A program made the position numbers and the translations under genes. 34,042 nucleotides of DNA, from NCBI GenBank assembly GCA_009773355.1, contig WRPG01000059.1, forward strand, positions 1 through 34,042, read 5' to 3'. Shown here piece after piece: positions 23,663 through 32,143 of the stretch. Below the pieces are notes generated by a model that was not told the origin of the DNA, searched no databases, and worked only from the letters and a program-made list of their open reading frames with translations. This stretch comes from Limisphaerales bacterium. Its GTDB lineage: Bacteria > Verrucomicrobiota > Verrucomicrobiia > Limisphaerales > SXTU01. Position 1 is the stretch's first letter. Each line of letters starts with the position of its first letter.

Positions 23663-25078
23663 ATGAAAAACTTCCTGTCCAGTTTCCTCCTCGCGTTCGC
23701 GCTTTGCGCCACCCTCGCGTCCGCCGCTGATAGGCCGCGCGTGCTCGTGCTCACCGACATCGAGAACGAGCCGGACGACGCGATGTCCATGGTGCGGTTC
23801 CTCGTGTATGCCAACCAGTGGGAGGTCGAGGGGCTTGTCGCGACCACGTCCATCCATCAGCAGAAGAAGACGGCTGCGTGGCGCATCCGCGAGATTGTGG
23901 AGGCTTACGGCAAAGTGCGGGACAACTTGCTGCTGCACGAGCCGGGTTTCCCGACAGCGGCGCATTTGCTCTCGGTCATCCGCGACGGACGCACGGACTA
24001 CGGCATGAGAGCCGTCGGCGAGGGAATGGATTCGCCCGGCTCGGAACTCATCATCGCCGCCGTGGACAAGCCGGACGCGCGACCGTTGTGGGTGCCGGTG
24101 TGGGGCGGGCCGAACTGTCTCGCGCAGGCGTTGTGGAAGGTCCGCGCCACGCGCACCGCCGCCGAGTTGGACAGGTTCGTCGCCAAGCTGCGCGTCTATA
24201 CCATCTCCGACCAGGACGACAGCGGGCCGTGGTTGCGCAAGACGTTTCCCAAGCTCTTCTACATCGCCAGCCCCGGCATGCACGCGGGCGGCGCGTATCA
24301 CTTCGCGACGTGGAGCGGCATCAGCGGCGACCAGTTCCACGGGCGCTTCACGGGCGCGGACTTCGCCATCGTGGACAACCCATGGCTCGACCGGCACATC
24401 CGCAGCAAGGGGCCGCTTGGCGCGCAGCATCCGCACACGAAGTTCCTGATGGAAGGCGACACGCCGAGTTTCCTGAACCTCATCGCCAACGGCTTGAACA
24501 ACCCCGAGCAGCCCGACTGGGGCGGCTGGGGCGGGCGCTACGAATCCTACCTGCCGCGCACGCAGAAGTGGTTCCTCGAACCCGAGACACGCGCGTTCTG
24601 GACCGACGCGGTGGATGAAGTGCTCGGCGCGGACGGCCAGTGGCACACGAGCAATCACGCGACCATCTGGCGTTGGCGCGCCGCGTATCAAAACGACTTC
24701 GCCGCGCGAATGGACTGGACCATCAAGCCCTTTGCCGAGGCGAACCATCCGCCCGTCCCCAAGCTCAAGCACGCGGCCCAACTCACCGCGAAGCCCGGCG
24801 AACGCGTCAACTTGAGCGCCACCGCCACCGACCCCGACGGCCACGCGGTGAGCTACGAATGGTTTTACTATCCCGAGCCAGGCACGTTCGCCGTGTCCGG
24901 CGCACGCAGCGGCGCGCCGGTGAAAGTCGAGGACGCGGACAAACCCGACGCGTGGTTCCTCGTCCCGAACAGCCGCGTGCTGCGCAACGGCACGATGCAC
25001 TTCATCCTCGCCGTCACGGACAAAGGCACGCCGCCACTCACTCGCTACGAGCGGGTGATTGTGAACGTCGCCCCGTGA
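23663..25078 (+). CDS. Secreted DUF1593 (nucleoside-hydrolase-like) protein 2
   Basis: 471 residues with a signal peptide ([20 protein letters not shown]). The N-terminal domain starts [20 protein letters not shown], keeping the DxxxxxDD metal motif, and contains [31 protein letters not shown] and a [12 protein letters not shown] block parallel to [12 protein letters not shown] of the paralogue at 16015. The C-terminus, from about residue 375, adds a beta-sandwich ([22 protein letters not shown] to VIVNVAP) of the type seen in DUF1593 proteins. It is clearly a paralogue but not a recent copy. Reaction unknown. A hairpin follows its stop. Confidence 0.88.
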   Translation: MKNFLSSFLLAFALCATLASAADRPRVLVLTDIENEPDDAMSMVRFLVYANQWEVEGLVATTSIHQQKKTAAWRIREIVEAYGKVRDNLLLHEPGFPTAAHLLSVIRDGRTDYGMRAVGEGMDSPGSELIIAAVDKPDARPLWVPVWGGPNCLAQALWKVRATRTAAELDRFVAKLRVYTISDQDDSGPWLRKTFPKLFYIASPGMHAGGAYHFATWSGISGDQFHGRFTGADFAIVDNPWLDRHIRSKGPLGAQHPHTKFLMEGDTPSFLNLIANGLNNPEQPDWGGWGGRYESYLPRTQKWFLEPETRAFWTDAVDEVLGADGQWHTSNHATIWRWRAAYQNDFAARMDWTIKPFAEANHPPVPKLKHAAQLTAKPGERVNLSATATDPDGHAVSYEWFYYPEPGTFAVSGARSGAPVKVEDADKPDAWFLVPNSRVLRNGTMHFILAVTDKGTPPLTRYERVIVNVAP

Positions 25079-25083
25079 GCGGC

Positions 25084-25116
25084 TGGCGGGAGGGGCACCT
25101 ACCGTGCCTCCCGCCA
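25084..25116 (+). terminator. GC-rich hairpin after the last cargo gene
   Basis: TGGCGGGAGGGGCAC (25084-25098) pairs with GTGCCTCCCGCCA (25104-25116), with two bulged G residues and a 5-base loop. It begins six bases after the DUF1593 stop. No T-run follows, so intrinsic termination is only probable. The rest of the stretch 25117-25280 shows nothing I can name. Confidence 0.5.
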
Positions 25117-25280
25117 CGCTCTGCCAATCCGGGGTGCTCGTGCCGCGTAAGCGTCCCAGCAACTACGGCCCACAGACACACGCTGAACTTTGCCGTTGGA
25201 CCGGCATCGCCCCCGCATCGCTGTTGAAGCAGATACCTAAAATAGGGAAACGGGCGTGAGCCAGTTTCCTTCTCCCCACC

Positions 25281-26528
25281 TCACACCCCCAGCTTCCGAA
25301 GCGTTGGCTCGGAGGCTGAAAGGTGGGAGGTGGCAGGACAGGCACGGCCGGAGGACCACTGTTTCAATCCAACAATCTGCTCGGCCATCAGTTTCGACAA
25401 CGGCACGAAGCTGGTCATAGAAGCAGCAACGTCGAGATCCGTGAGTTCATCTGGCACTTCAGAGCTAACAAAAAAGAGCGCTAGCCAATTCCCCGCCTCC
25501 ACCCCAGCCCATCCCGACCGTTGAAGGCCGAGACGGACTGAGGCGAAGGGCGTTGGGGTTGATGGCCCGCCCACCCACACTCTGCGGCCGTGCCACGCCG
25601 GCTTTGATGCCGGCCTTCTCCACAATCTCCGAGAACCGCATGGAGAGGCCATGCGCGCCGCCGGTCTTTTTTCCGGCGAGCGACGGGAAAAGATGGGCCT
25701 CGGCGTTGTCCGAATCGGCAATCGAGAGCAAGTGCTCCTCCAACGCCGGGTGCAAGAGGATTACGACCTGCTTTTCGGGCGTCTTCATCGGCTTGAAGCA
25801 GACCAATTTGCGCGTCAAATCAACCGCCGGCCATCGCATATTGGCCACGTCCTGAAGCCGCGCACCCGTGTAGTAGGCAAAAAGAATCGCACCGCCCCAG
25901 TCTGCCGAAGTGGCCGAGTGGTCGCTGACAACAGATCTTCCACTTGCTCGCTTGTGAACGTCCCCTTCTCCGCCGCCTTGTGCTTCAAGGTCTCTAACGC
26001 CAATGCAGGATTGCTGGGGATGTAGCCTTGTCGCAGGGCTACGTTGAGCGCAGCGCTGATCGTCTTAACGGCAAGGTTGCAGGTTTTGGCTGATTTGCCC
26101 GCCTCCTGCTCCCTGTCCCGGAAGGATGCAATATCTTTGGGGCTGATGTGCTGAAGATTCAACTGCGCCCGCCGGCCCAGATGCGTGAGGAAAGTTTTCA
26201 CAACGTGTGCGTAGCGTTCATGCGTTCCTTCGGATCTCGCCTGCTCCTTGCTAGCCAGCCAGCCGTTGAGCCAAGATTCCACCGTGTAGAATGCCAGGGT
26301 CTCTGCGCCACCGGCGCGGGTCATGATGCCCTTCAAGACTTCTCGGGCTTGGGCCTCCACGAGTTGGCCTGAGCGGGCAAGCTGGGCGGCGCGCTCAAAT
26401 TCGAGGGCCATGGCCATCGCCTTGGATTTGTCGGTGTGCTTGGTGGAGCGGAGCAGTCGTCGTCCGTCCGGCCCCCGGTAGGCCGCCTGCCAGTAACAAG
26501 AGTCAGACGCGCGGTGGATGGATGCCAT
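25281..26528 (-). pseudogene. Decayed tyrosine recombinase (site-specific integrase)
   Basis: The intact N-terminal part from ATG 26528 has the Verrucomicrobia-type arm (MASIHRASDSCYWQAAYRGP) and the SAM-like core-binding domain (YAHVVKTFLTHLGRRAQLNLQ to PALALETLKHKAAEKG). At about 25893-25900 the frame shifts; the next frame gives AILFAYYTGARLQDVANMRW, holding the box-I Arg. A second shift follows after AGIKAG. In the third frame FASVRLGLQRS resembles a degraded FHSLRHSFNS box, with both His lost, and the LTGH box and Tyr region are not recognisable. It lies about 100 bases inside the right attachment repeat. At least two frame breaks and a missing catalytic centre mean no active enzyme. Confidence 0.88.
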
Positions 26529-26629
26529 AGACCCCCCCGCCAGCAAAACCCCTAACATCCACCCGTGTCAATGGTGTGTGCAGGTGGTGAAAACAAGGGA
26601 TTTTATCGAATTACAGAGAAAGGATGGAA

Positions 26630-26665
26630 ACGAGGGTTCGATTCCCTTCACCCGCTCCACTTCAA
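26630..26665 (+). repeat. Right attachment-site repeat (attR)
   Basis: A perfect 36-base copy of 4824-4859, i.e. the tRNA-Gly T arm, acceptor 3' strand, CCA and eight bases beyond. Upstream bases do not fold into a tRNA, so this is a 3' fragment and not a second gene. The gap 26529-26843 otherwise shows only a small palindrome (CCGCCTCCGGCGG) at about 26816-26828. Confidence 0.85.
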
Positions 26666-26843
26666 AGCGCCTCGCTCAACGCGCCGTTCCCGTGCGAAAC
26701 CCCGCTGCTTCAAGTCCGCTCCCGAGGATGCGTGCCGGAGCGGGATCGCTCCACCATGCGGCTGCCGTCGGCCGGGCGGAACCTTGGGCCGACGTCTTTC
26801 ACGGCCCGGCTTGTCCGCCTCCGGCGGTAGTCAGGTGTGTTCG

Positions 26844-27545
26844 TCACGGGATCGCTGTGAAGCAGCGTGCCCAGCGCGGCGCGAACCACCGCTCGCGGTC
26901 GAAGGACAGCACCACCGCCGTCGAGCGCCCGACAATCTGCTCGCGCGGCACGGGGCCGAAGTAGCGCGAGTCGAGGCTGTTGTCCCGGTTGTCGCCCAGC
27001 ATGAAGTAGTGGCCGGCGGGAATGGCCGTTGGGCCGAAGCTCCGCCGGGCGGGCAGGGCGGGCGTCGCCATCACCGGGTGCCTCCGCTCTGTGAGCCGCT
27101 CGCTGGCGAAGGCGTGGCGTGACTGCTGCACGGCGGGGATGGCGTTGACGATGACCGTGTCGAGCGAGTCATAGTCCACGGCGCGGCCATTGAGGAACAG
27201 CCGGTTGTCGCGCAGCTCGACGGTGTCGCCCGGCAGGCCAATGACACGTTTGACGAGCCGCTGGCCGTTGGCGGGCGAGAAGAACACCACGACCTCCCCG
27301 CGTTGCGGATCGCTCCACTCGGCGAGGTGCCAGGTGGTGAACGGAACCTTGAGGTCGTAGGCGAGCTTGTTGACCCACACGCGGTCGCCTTCGAGGATGC
27401 TGGGCTTCATGGAGCCGGTGGGCACGTCATTCCAGTCCGCGAGCGCGGAGCGCAGCGCGGTGGTGACGAGCACGATGACGAGGCCGGGCTTGAGCCACTC
27501 GCGCCAGAAGCGGTGGGCGGCGGGTTTCCAGCGGGTAGTTTTCAT
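26844..27545 (-). CDS. lepB: Signal peptidase I
   Basis: 233 residues. A single N-terminal membrane anchor (WLKPGLVIVLVTTALRSAL) precedes the S26 catalytic domain. The nucleophile is Ser in VPTGSMKPSILEGDRVWVNK, the general base is Lys in RLVKRVIGLPGDTVELRDN, and the C-terminal box is HYFMLGDNRDNSLDSRYFGPV. It removes signal peptides from exported proteins at the outer face of the inner membrane. Residues about 130-165 (VNAIPAVQQSRHAFASERLT and on) form a cap insert usual for the family. The ATG at 27545 is taken over a longer frame with no anchor-like start. It lies 59 bases after the kinase gene on the same strand, possibly in one transcript. Confidence 0.93.
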   Translation of the reverse strand: MKTTRWKPAAHRFWREWLKPGLVIVLVTTALRSALADWNDVPTGSMKPSILEGDRVWVNKLAYDLKVPFTTWHLAEWSDPQRGEVVVFFSPANGQRLVKRVIGLPGDTVELRDNRLFLNGRAVDYDSLDTVIVNAIPAVQQSRHAFASERLTERRHPVMATPALPARRSFGPTAIPAGHYFMLGDNRDNSLDSRYFGPVPREQIVGRSTAVVLSFDRERWFAPRWARCFTAIP

Positions 27546-27604
27546 GCCGGGGTTGGAACCCTGGCTGCGTGGCGCGTTCAAAGTTCGCCGGATTCGGCCC
27601 CCGC

Positions 27605-30600
27605 TCATTTCCAGGGGCGGGCGATTTCGGCTTGGAAAGCCGTGCCGGAGTCCGTCTGAACGACGCCGGGCGCGCGATGGCTGAAGTCCCAGATGCGGAC
27701 TTTACCGCGCTGGTCAACACTCGCCAGACGGTTGCCGGAGGGGCTGAACTGCAGGGTCTGGGGCGCGGCTGCGGAGGGGGGAAGTTCTTCCATCATGCGT
27801 CCGTCGCTGAGATTCCAGATCCGGATGCGGAGGTCGGCCGAGGCGGAAGCGAGCAGTGGTTGGGTCGGGTGCGCGGCCAGCGCGGTGATGGCTCCGTCGT
27901 GGGCGCGGAACTCGCGGCGCACTTCGAGGGTGGTGGCGTCGCGGATGCGCACGCGCTTGTCCGCGCCGGCCTCGGCGAAGTGCTGCCCGTCAGGCAGGAT
28001 GGCCAGGGTGTCAATCGCAGTCGGGTGGCTGGCCTGATGGAGCTGTCGTCCACGCGGAGTTTCGAGCAGAACGATGCGTTCCTCTTTGCCGGCCGCACCG
28101 CGGGGATGGGTGACGCCGAGGCAGACCAGCCTTTGGCTGGTCGCCCAACCGTAATCTTGGATGCTCCACAAACCGGCCAGGTTGGTGGCCTGCCAAACCA
28201 TGCGCCCGGTCGCAGTTTCGTGGATGGTCAAGTCACGATAGTCATTCTTGACGGCCACCAGGCGTGCGTCGGGACTCAGGCGCATTGAAACCGCCCTGCC
28301 GCTTCGCCCCTGCAGGGTCCCGGGAGTGTAGGAAAGCCCGTCGGCTGTGGGGCGCACGAGCAGGTAAGTGTGTCCGGTCTGGCCTGGGGCTTGGCTCCGC
28401 TCCACGAGGACGGACGCTGCCTTGCCCGAGGTGGCCAGGCCAGCCCCTTCCCATCCCGGTGGCAAAGTGCCGACGCGGTCCTTCCACTCACCGTTGCCAT
28501 CCAACCGCAACGGCACTCCGGACGGCGCGAACACGTCGTCCGAACCCATGAAAACCGCCGCTCCTGGGTAGCCGGGCAACTGCCATGCCGGGGCGCGGCC
28601 AGCCAGCGACCATGAGCGGGTTTCGGGTGCCGTCACCACCACTTCTTCGGAAAGGGGATGCACGGCCATGCCCTCGATCTGGCCGTAATGCCCGCGCAAA
28701 GTGTGCAGTTGAACGCCCGTGGCGGTGTCCCAGACACGCACCATGGTTTTGTGTTCGTCGTCGGTCACCGCTCCGATGACGCGCTGTCCGTCGGCGGTAA
28801 GCCCCACCGATGCCCAACTGCCGGAACCATCGGTGATGGACCGCTCAAAGAACGTGGCTCCGTCGGCCAGTCGGACGCCGCGCACGACCATTCCCCTCCA
28901 CGGGGTGTAGAAGAGATTTGCCCCGTCGGGCGACACCACCATGTTGAAGACCTCCGCCCGCAGCGGGGGCAGGGTTTGGCGGACGTTGCCGGTGGCGGCC
29001 TCCAGCCGCACCAACGCGGTCCCGTTGGCCGCAAGGATTTGACCGTCCGGCGTGAATTCCGCACGCAACACGCCGCCGCGCCGCCAGAGCACCTGCCCCG
29101 TGGATGGGTCGCGCACCGTCATTTGGCGGGGGTTGTCAATGTGCAGCACCTTGGAACCATCCGGGCTGAACCGCACGTATTCCGTGTTGGGGGCATCCCA
29201 CTCGATCAACAAGTTGCCGCTTTCGACATCGTAGATGCCCACGCCTCCATTCATCAGTCCGCCAACGATGAGCCGGCGGCCGTCTTTGGAGAATGCGATG
29301 CTGCGAAAAAGGCGGCCCCGCGCCTGCCGGGGACTGAGTTTGAATTCGCCGCGCCGCTGGCCCGTGCGGGCATCCACCAACTGGATGACACGCTCCGTGG
29401 AGGCGAGCGCGAAGACGCCCGGTTGCAACGGATGCGCGGCCGTGCCTATGTGGAGCAGATTCTCTCCCGCACGAAAGCTGGCCTGGGAATTGTCCGCCCG
29501 CTGGCGGAGATAAGCCCAGTCTCCCTCGCGCAGGTCGCTGGGCACGGCATCCAAGGCCGTAATCATCGTGCGGCTGTCCAGTTCGCGATAGGCGGCCTCG
29601 GCGAGGGAAACTTGGGATCTGGCGAGCGCCCGCCGCGTTTCGGCGGCACTGTCCTGCGCCGCGACTTTGGCCTTGATGGCCTCGGCGGCGCTCTGCTCCG
29701 CGTGGCGTTCGCTCACCACCAGCCGCGCGACGAAGCCGATGCTCAGGAGCAGGACGACCACGAGGGCGGCGACTGCGACGCGGTGGCGGCGCGCGAGCAG
29801 CCAGACCTGGCGACCGAAGCTGGCCTCCTCCGCGCTCGTGGCAAAGCCGCCTTGATACGCGGCGAGGTCTGCCTCGAAGGCCGTGACCGAGGGGTAGCGT
29901 TGCGCGCGGTCCACCGCCAGCGCGCGCATGGCCACGGCGGAAAGTGCCTCGGGCACGCGACCGCCAGGCAAGTGCGGCAACGGCGCGTCGGCGGACCGCC
30001 TTAGCGCCGGTGAACTGGGGTTGGCGTTTAATGCGATGTTCGTGCGCCGGCTTGTGTGCACGGTCGGCGGCACAATCTCCCCCGCGCGCACCTTGGACAG
30101 GATTTCCTCCCGGGTCTTTCCCTGCACGGGCGGATGCAAGGTCAGCACGGCGTAGAGCAGGCCGCCCAAAGAAAAGACATCCGACTGCGGGCCGACTTCC
30201 TCGACCAGGCCGGCCGCTTGCTCCGGCGACATGTAGTTCGGTGTGCCCATGACTGTGCCCGCCAGCGTCATCTGGCTGTCGGCTGGTTGGCCGAAGCCGG
30301 TCGCTCCCGAGTGGACGATGGCTGGAGCAGAAGCAGCCGGAGTCGGTGTCGAGATGATTGTCTCTGCCTCGGGATCGCCGGCTGGCTGAACGCCGGCCTC
30401 CGAGTCAGATGCTGAGGCCCACTCGGACGGGCCGGACTCGGCCGCCAAGGGGCTGCCCGGGAGAATCTTGGCGAGGCCCCAGTCCATCACGAGCACCTCG
30501 CCGAATTCTCCCACCATGATGTTCTGCGGCTTGAGGTCGCGGTGGAGGACGCCGCGCGCGTGGGCAAAGGCGATGGCGTCACAGACCTTTTGCAGCACGG

Positions 30601-31045
30601 TCAGCAGCGCGTGGAGCGGATATTTGGCCACCATGTGCGGGTCTCCGGCGTGCAGGCGCTGGAGGATCTCGTGCAGCGTGCTGCCGCCCACCAGCTTCAT
30701 GGCGTAGAAGGGCCGCCCCAGCTCATCCGTGCCCAGGTCGTAAATGGGCACGATGTTCGGATGGGCCAACTGGCCGAGCACCTGGGCCTCCCGGAAGAAG
30801 CGCTGCCTTTGCTCCGCGCCGGCGTGGCGGGCCTGCATCACCTTGATGGCCACGCTGCGCCTGAGTTTGGCGTCGTGGGCGTCAAACACCACGCCCATGC
30901 CGCCGCGGGCCAGTTCCCGGAGCGGACGGTAGTGCTGCGATTCGCCTGCGGGCTCTTCCTCCAATCCCAGTGCCAGAAGGCTCCTGGCCTGGCTCGAAGG
31001 ATTTTGCGCGGAACTGGGCGAAGGCTTGGGGTCGTGGGTCGCCAT
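27605..31045 (-). CDS. Membrane Ser/Thr protein kinase with C-terminal WD40 propeller
   Basis: 1146 residues. The Hanks-type kinase domain lies at about 40-400: LARGGMGVVFDAHD (G-loop), VAIKVM (Lys), HRDLKPQNIMV (catalytic loop), MDWGLAKI (DWG in place of DFG), a long Ser/Pro-rich stretch before MGTPNYMSPEQAAG, and SDVFSLGGLLYAVL. One membrane helix follows (VAVAALVVVLLLSIGFVARLVV). The C-terminal 600 residues, probably outside, hold WD40-like repeats (GHYGQIEGMAVHP, AHDGAITALAAHP and SADLRIRIWNLSDG). Residues about 329-353 (RRTNIALNANPSSPALRRSA) interrupt the usual join between IVPPT and LPHLPGG. The kinase starts 11 bases after the ECF sigma gene, a pairing typical of Verrucomicrobiota and Planctomycetota. 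Confidence 0.92.
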   Translation of the reverse strand: MATHDPKPSPSSAQNPSSQARSLLALGLEEEPAGESQHYRPLRELARGGMGVVFDAHDAKLRRSVAIKVMQARHAGAEQRQRFFREAQVLGQLAHPNIVPIYDLGTDELGRPFYAMKLVGGSTLHEILQRLHAGDPHMVAKYPLHALLTVLQKVCDAIAFAHARGVLHRDLKPQNIMVGEFGEVLVMDWGLAKILPGSPLAAESGPSEWASASDSEAGVQPAGDPEAETIISTPTPAASAPAIVHSGATGFGQPADSQMTLAGTVMGTPNYMSPEQAAGLVEEVGPQSDVFSLGGLLYAVLTLHPPVQGKTREEILSKVRAGEIVPPTVHTSRRTNIALNANPSSPALRRSADAPLPHLPGGRVPEALSAVAMRALAVDRAQRYPSVTAFEADLAAYQGGFATSAEEASFGRQVWLLARRHRVAVAALVVVLLLSIGFVARLVVSERHAEQSAAEAIKAKVAAQDSAAETRRALARSQVSLAEAAYRELDSRTMITALDAVPSDLREGDWAYLRQRADNSQASFRAGENLLHIGTAAHPLQPGVFALASTERVIQLVDARTGQRRGEFKLSPRQARGRLFRSIAFSKDGRRLIVGGLMNGGVGIYDVESGNLLIEWDAPNTEYVRFSPDGSKVLHIDNPRQMTVRDPSTGQVLWRRGGVLRAEFTPDGQILAANGTALVRLEAATGNVRQTLPPLRAEVFNMVVSPDGANLFYTPWRGMVVRGVRLADGATFFERSITDGSGSWASVGLTADGQRVIGAVTDDEHKTMVRVWDTATGVQLHTLRGHYGQIEGMAVHPLSEEVVVTAPETRSWSLAGRAPAWQLPGYPGAAVFMGSDDVFAPSGVPLRLDGNGEWKDRVGTLPPGWEGAGLATSGKAASVLVERSQAPGQTGHTYLLVRPTADGLSYTPGTLQGRSGRAVSMRLSPDARLVAVKNDYRDLTIHETATGRMVWQATNLAGLWSIQDYGWATSQRLVCLGVTHPRGAAGKEERIVLLETPRGRQLHQASHPTAIDTLAILPDGQHFAEAGADKRVRIRDATTLEVRREFRAHDGAITALAAHPTQPLLASASADLRIRIWNLSDGRMMEELPPSAAAPQTLQFSPSGNRLASVDQRGKVRIWDFSHRAPGVVQTDSGTAFQAEIARPWK

Positions 31046-31056
31046 GGTGGGCGGGC

Positions 31057-31752
31057 CTAAAGCAGGCTGACCAGATAGGCCAGCTCTTCCCTGACCTCGG
31101 CGGGGTTCACGACGGTATCCGCCACCGTCCGGCGGAGGTGTTCGCCGACGCTGGCGCGGAGACGCTTGACCTTCGTGGCGATGTTCGCCTCGGTCATCGC
31201 GAGGCGCTGGCCCAGGTCAGCATAACTGGGCGCGTTTGGGCCGGGGGTGAGCACGGGCACGAACGCCTCGAACTCCTGCGCCCGGCCTTTCTCCGCCCAC
31301 TCCTGGCGGCAGGTAGCCATCGCGTGTTCCAAGACCGCCAGCGCCCACTGCCGGTCAAACAGTCGCGTCTGATCTGGTTCCACGGCCAGGGCCGCTTGAA
31401 ACGCTGCTTCGGCGGCGGCGAAGTCCAGTGTGACTTGCTGCCAGTGCCCGCCGCGAGCCTGCGTCTTGGTGCGGCGCAGGGTGTCGGTCGCGAAGTTGCG
31501 GAAGGCGGTGACCAGCAGGCTCCGAAATCGCCCGCGCTCCGGGGAGACTTCGCCCAGCCCCCCTCGCTCGCAGAAGCTCGAAAAGAAAGCCTGGGTCAAA
31601 TCCTCGGCATCTTGCGGGGAGCGCCCCCAGACTCTTGCCAGGCTGTAGAGCGGCTGCCAGTAGGTCCGGCACACCTCGGCCAAAGCCTGATCCCGGCCCA
31701 CAGTGTCATCCGCCGCGAGCCGGTGGATCACTGACCAATGCGTTTCGGGCAT
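31057..31752 (-). CDS. ECF-type RNA polymerase sigma factor
   Basis: 231 residues. Region 2 is seen as ALAEVCRTYWQPLYSLARVWG, then SPQDAEDLTQAFFSSF, and ERGRFRSLLVTAFRNFATD. Region 4 is seen as PSYADLGQRLAMTEANIATKVKRLRASVGEHLR. The opening (PETHWSVIHRLAADD) is typical of the sigma factors that sit upstream of WD40 Ser/Thr kinases in this group. The ATG at 31752 is taken, since the long upstream frame contains no sigma sequence. No anti-sigma factor is present; the kinase immediately downstream is the likely partner. Target promoters are unknown. Confidence 0.9.
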   Translation of the reverse strand: MPETHWSVIHRLAADDTVGRDQALAEVCRTYWQPLYSLARVWGRSPQDAEDLTQAFFSSFCERGGLGEVSPERGRFRSLLVTAFRNFATDTLRRTKTQARGGHWQQVTLDFAAAEAAFQAALAVEPDQTRLFDRQWALAVLEHAMATCRQEWAEKGRAQEFEAFVPVLTPGPNAPSYADLGQRLAMTEANIATKVKRLRASVGEHLRRTVADTVVNPAEVREELAYLVSLL

Positions 31753-32143
31753 CAGTCCAAGGCGTGAAATGTTGTCCGGCACACCGTAAGAATGGTAAAA
31801 GGAGGGGGAGGAACGCCACCCGGAAATTGCCCGGTTGCGGCCACGGAATACGATTTTTCCGCCATTGAGCAGAAAGTCTGTCAGATCGCGCTGCCGATTG
31901 CGTTTCAACAAGGAGTTTCTGTGCCGGTTGTTTTTGAGCGCGCCAATGTTTGACTCAGTCCCAAGCCGCATCGTCGGGCAGCCGGTGGGCTTTCGCCTGC
32001 CTGCCAGCAGCCGCGCGGCAGAGCGCATTTCCCCCCGCCCCAGCCATTCCGCCGTGCCCAGTGACCCCACCGGTTTGAAATCCCCCGGCTTTCCCACTCC
32101 CTCTGGACCAAGGTCTTGACTACTGCCTCAAGGAAGAACCCGC
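31753..32143. other. Intergenic region between divergent sigma factor and adhesin-like genes
   Basis: 391 bases without a supported gene. It must hold the promoters of two divergent units. TTGACT at 32116-32121 is a possible -35 for the plus-strand gene but no good -10 follows. AAGGAAGAA before 32144 may act as a weak ribosome-binding site. No repeats of families A or B are present. Confidence 0.5.

Larger units (their letters stand above)
4824..26665. mobile_element. Fossil integrated genomic island in tRNA-Gly, about 21.8 kb
   Basis: The region is bounded by the 36-base direct repeat. A decayed tyrosine recombinase lies about 100 bases inside the right repeat and reads away from it, the standard position for an integrase. 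The cargo is coherent: a sugar-catabolic operon with transporter genes and regulator, pectin-active secreted enzymes, and a few accessory proteins. All five family-A REP pairs of the window fall inside it. The integrase has at least two frame breaks and has lost active-site residues, so the element should be immobile on its own. No conjugation, replication or phage genes are visible. Confidence 0.75.

Noticed and set aside
26630-26665. Second tRNA-Gly gene
   Set aside because: Only the T arm and 3' acceptor strand are present; no anticodon arm or 5' strand lies upstream.
26565-27122. Plus-strand frame across the right attachment repeat
   Set aside because: It runs through a tRNA fragment and antisense to signal peptidase; no start signal or domain.
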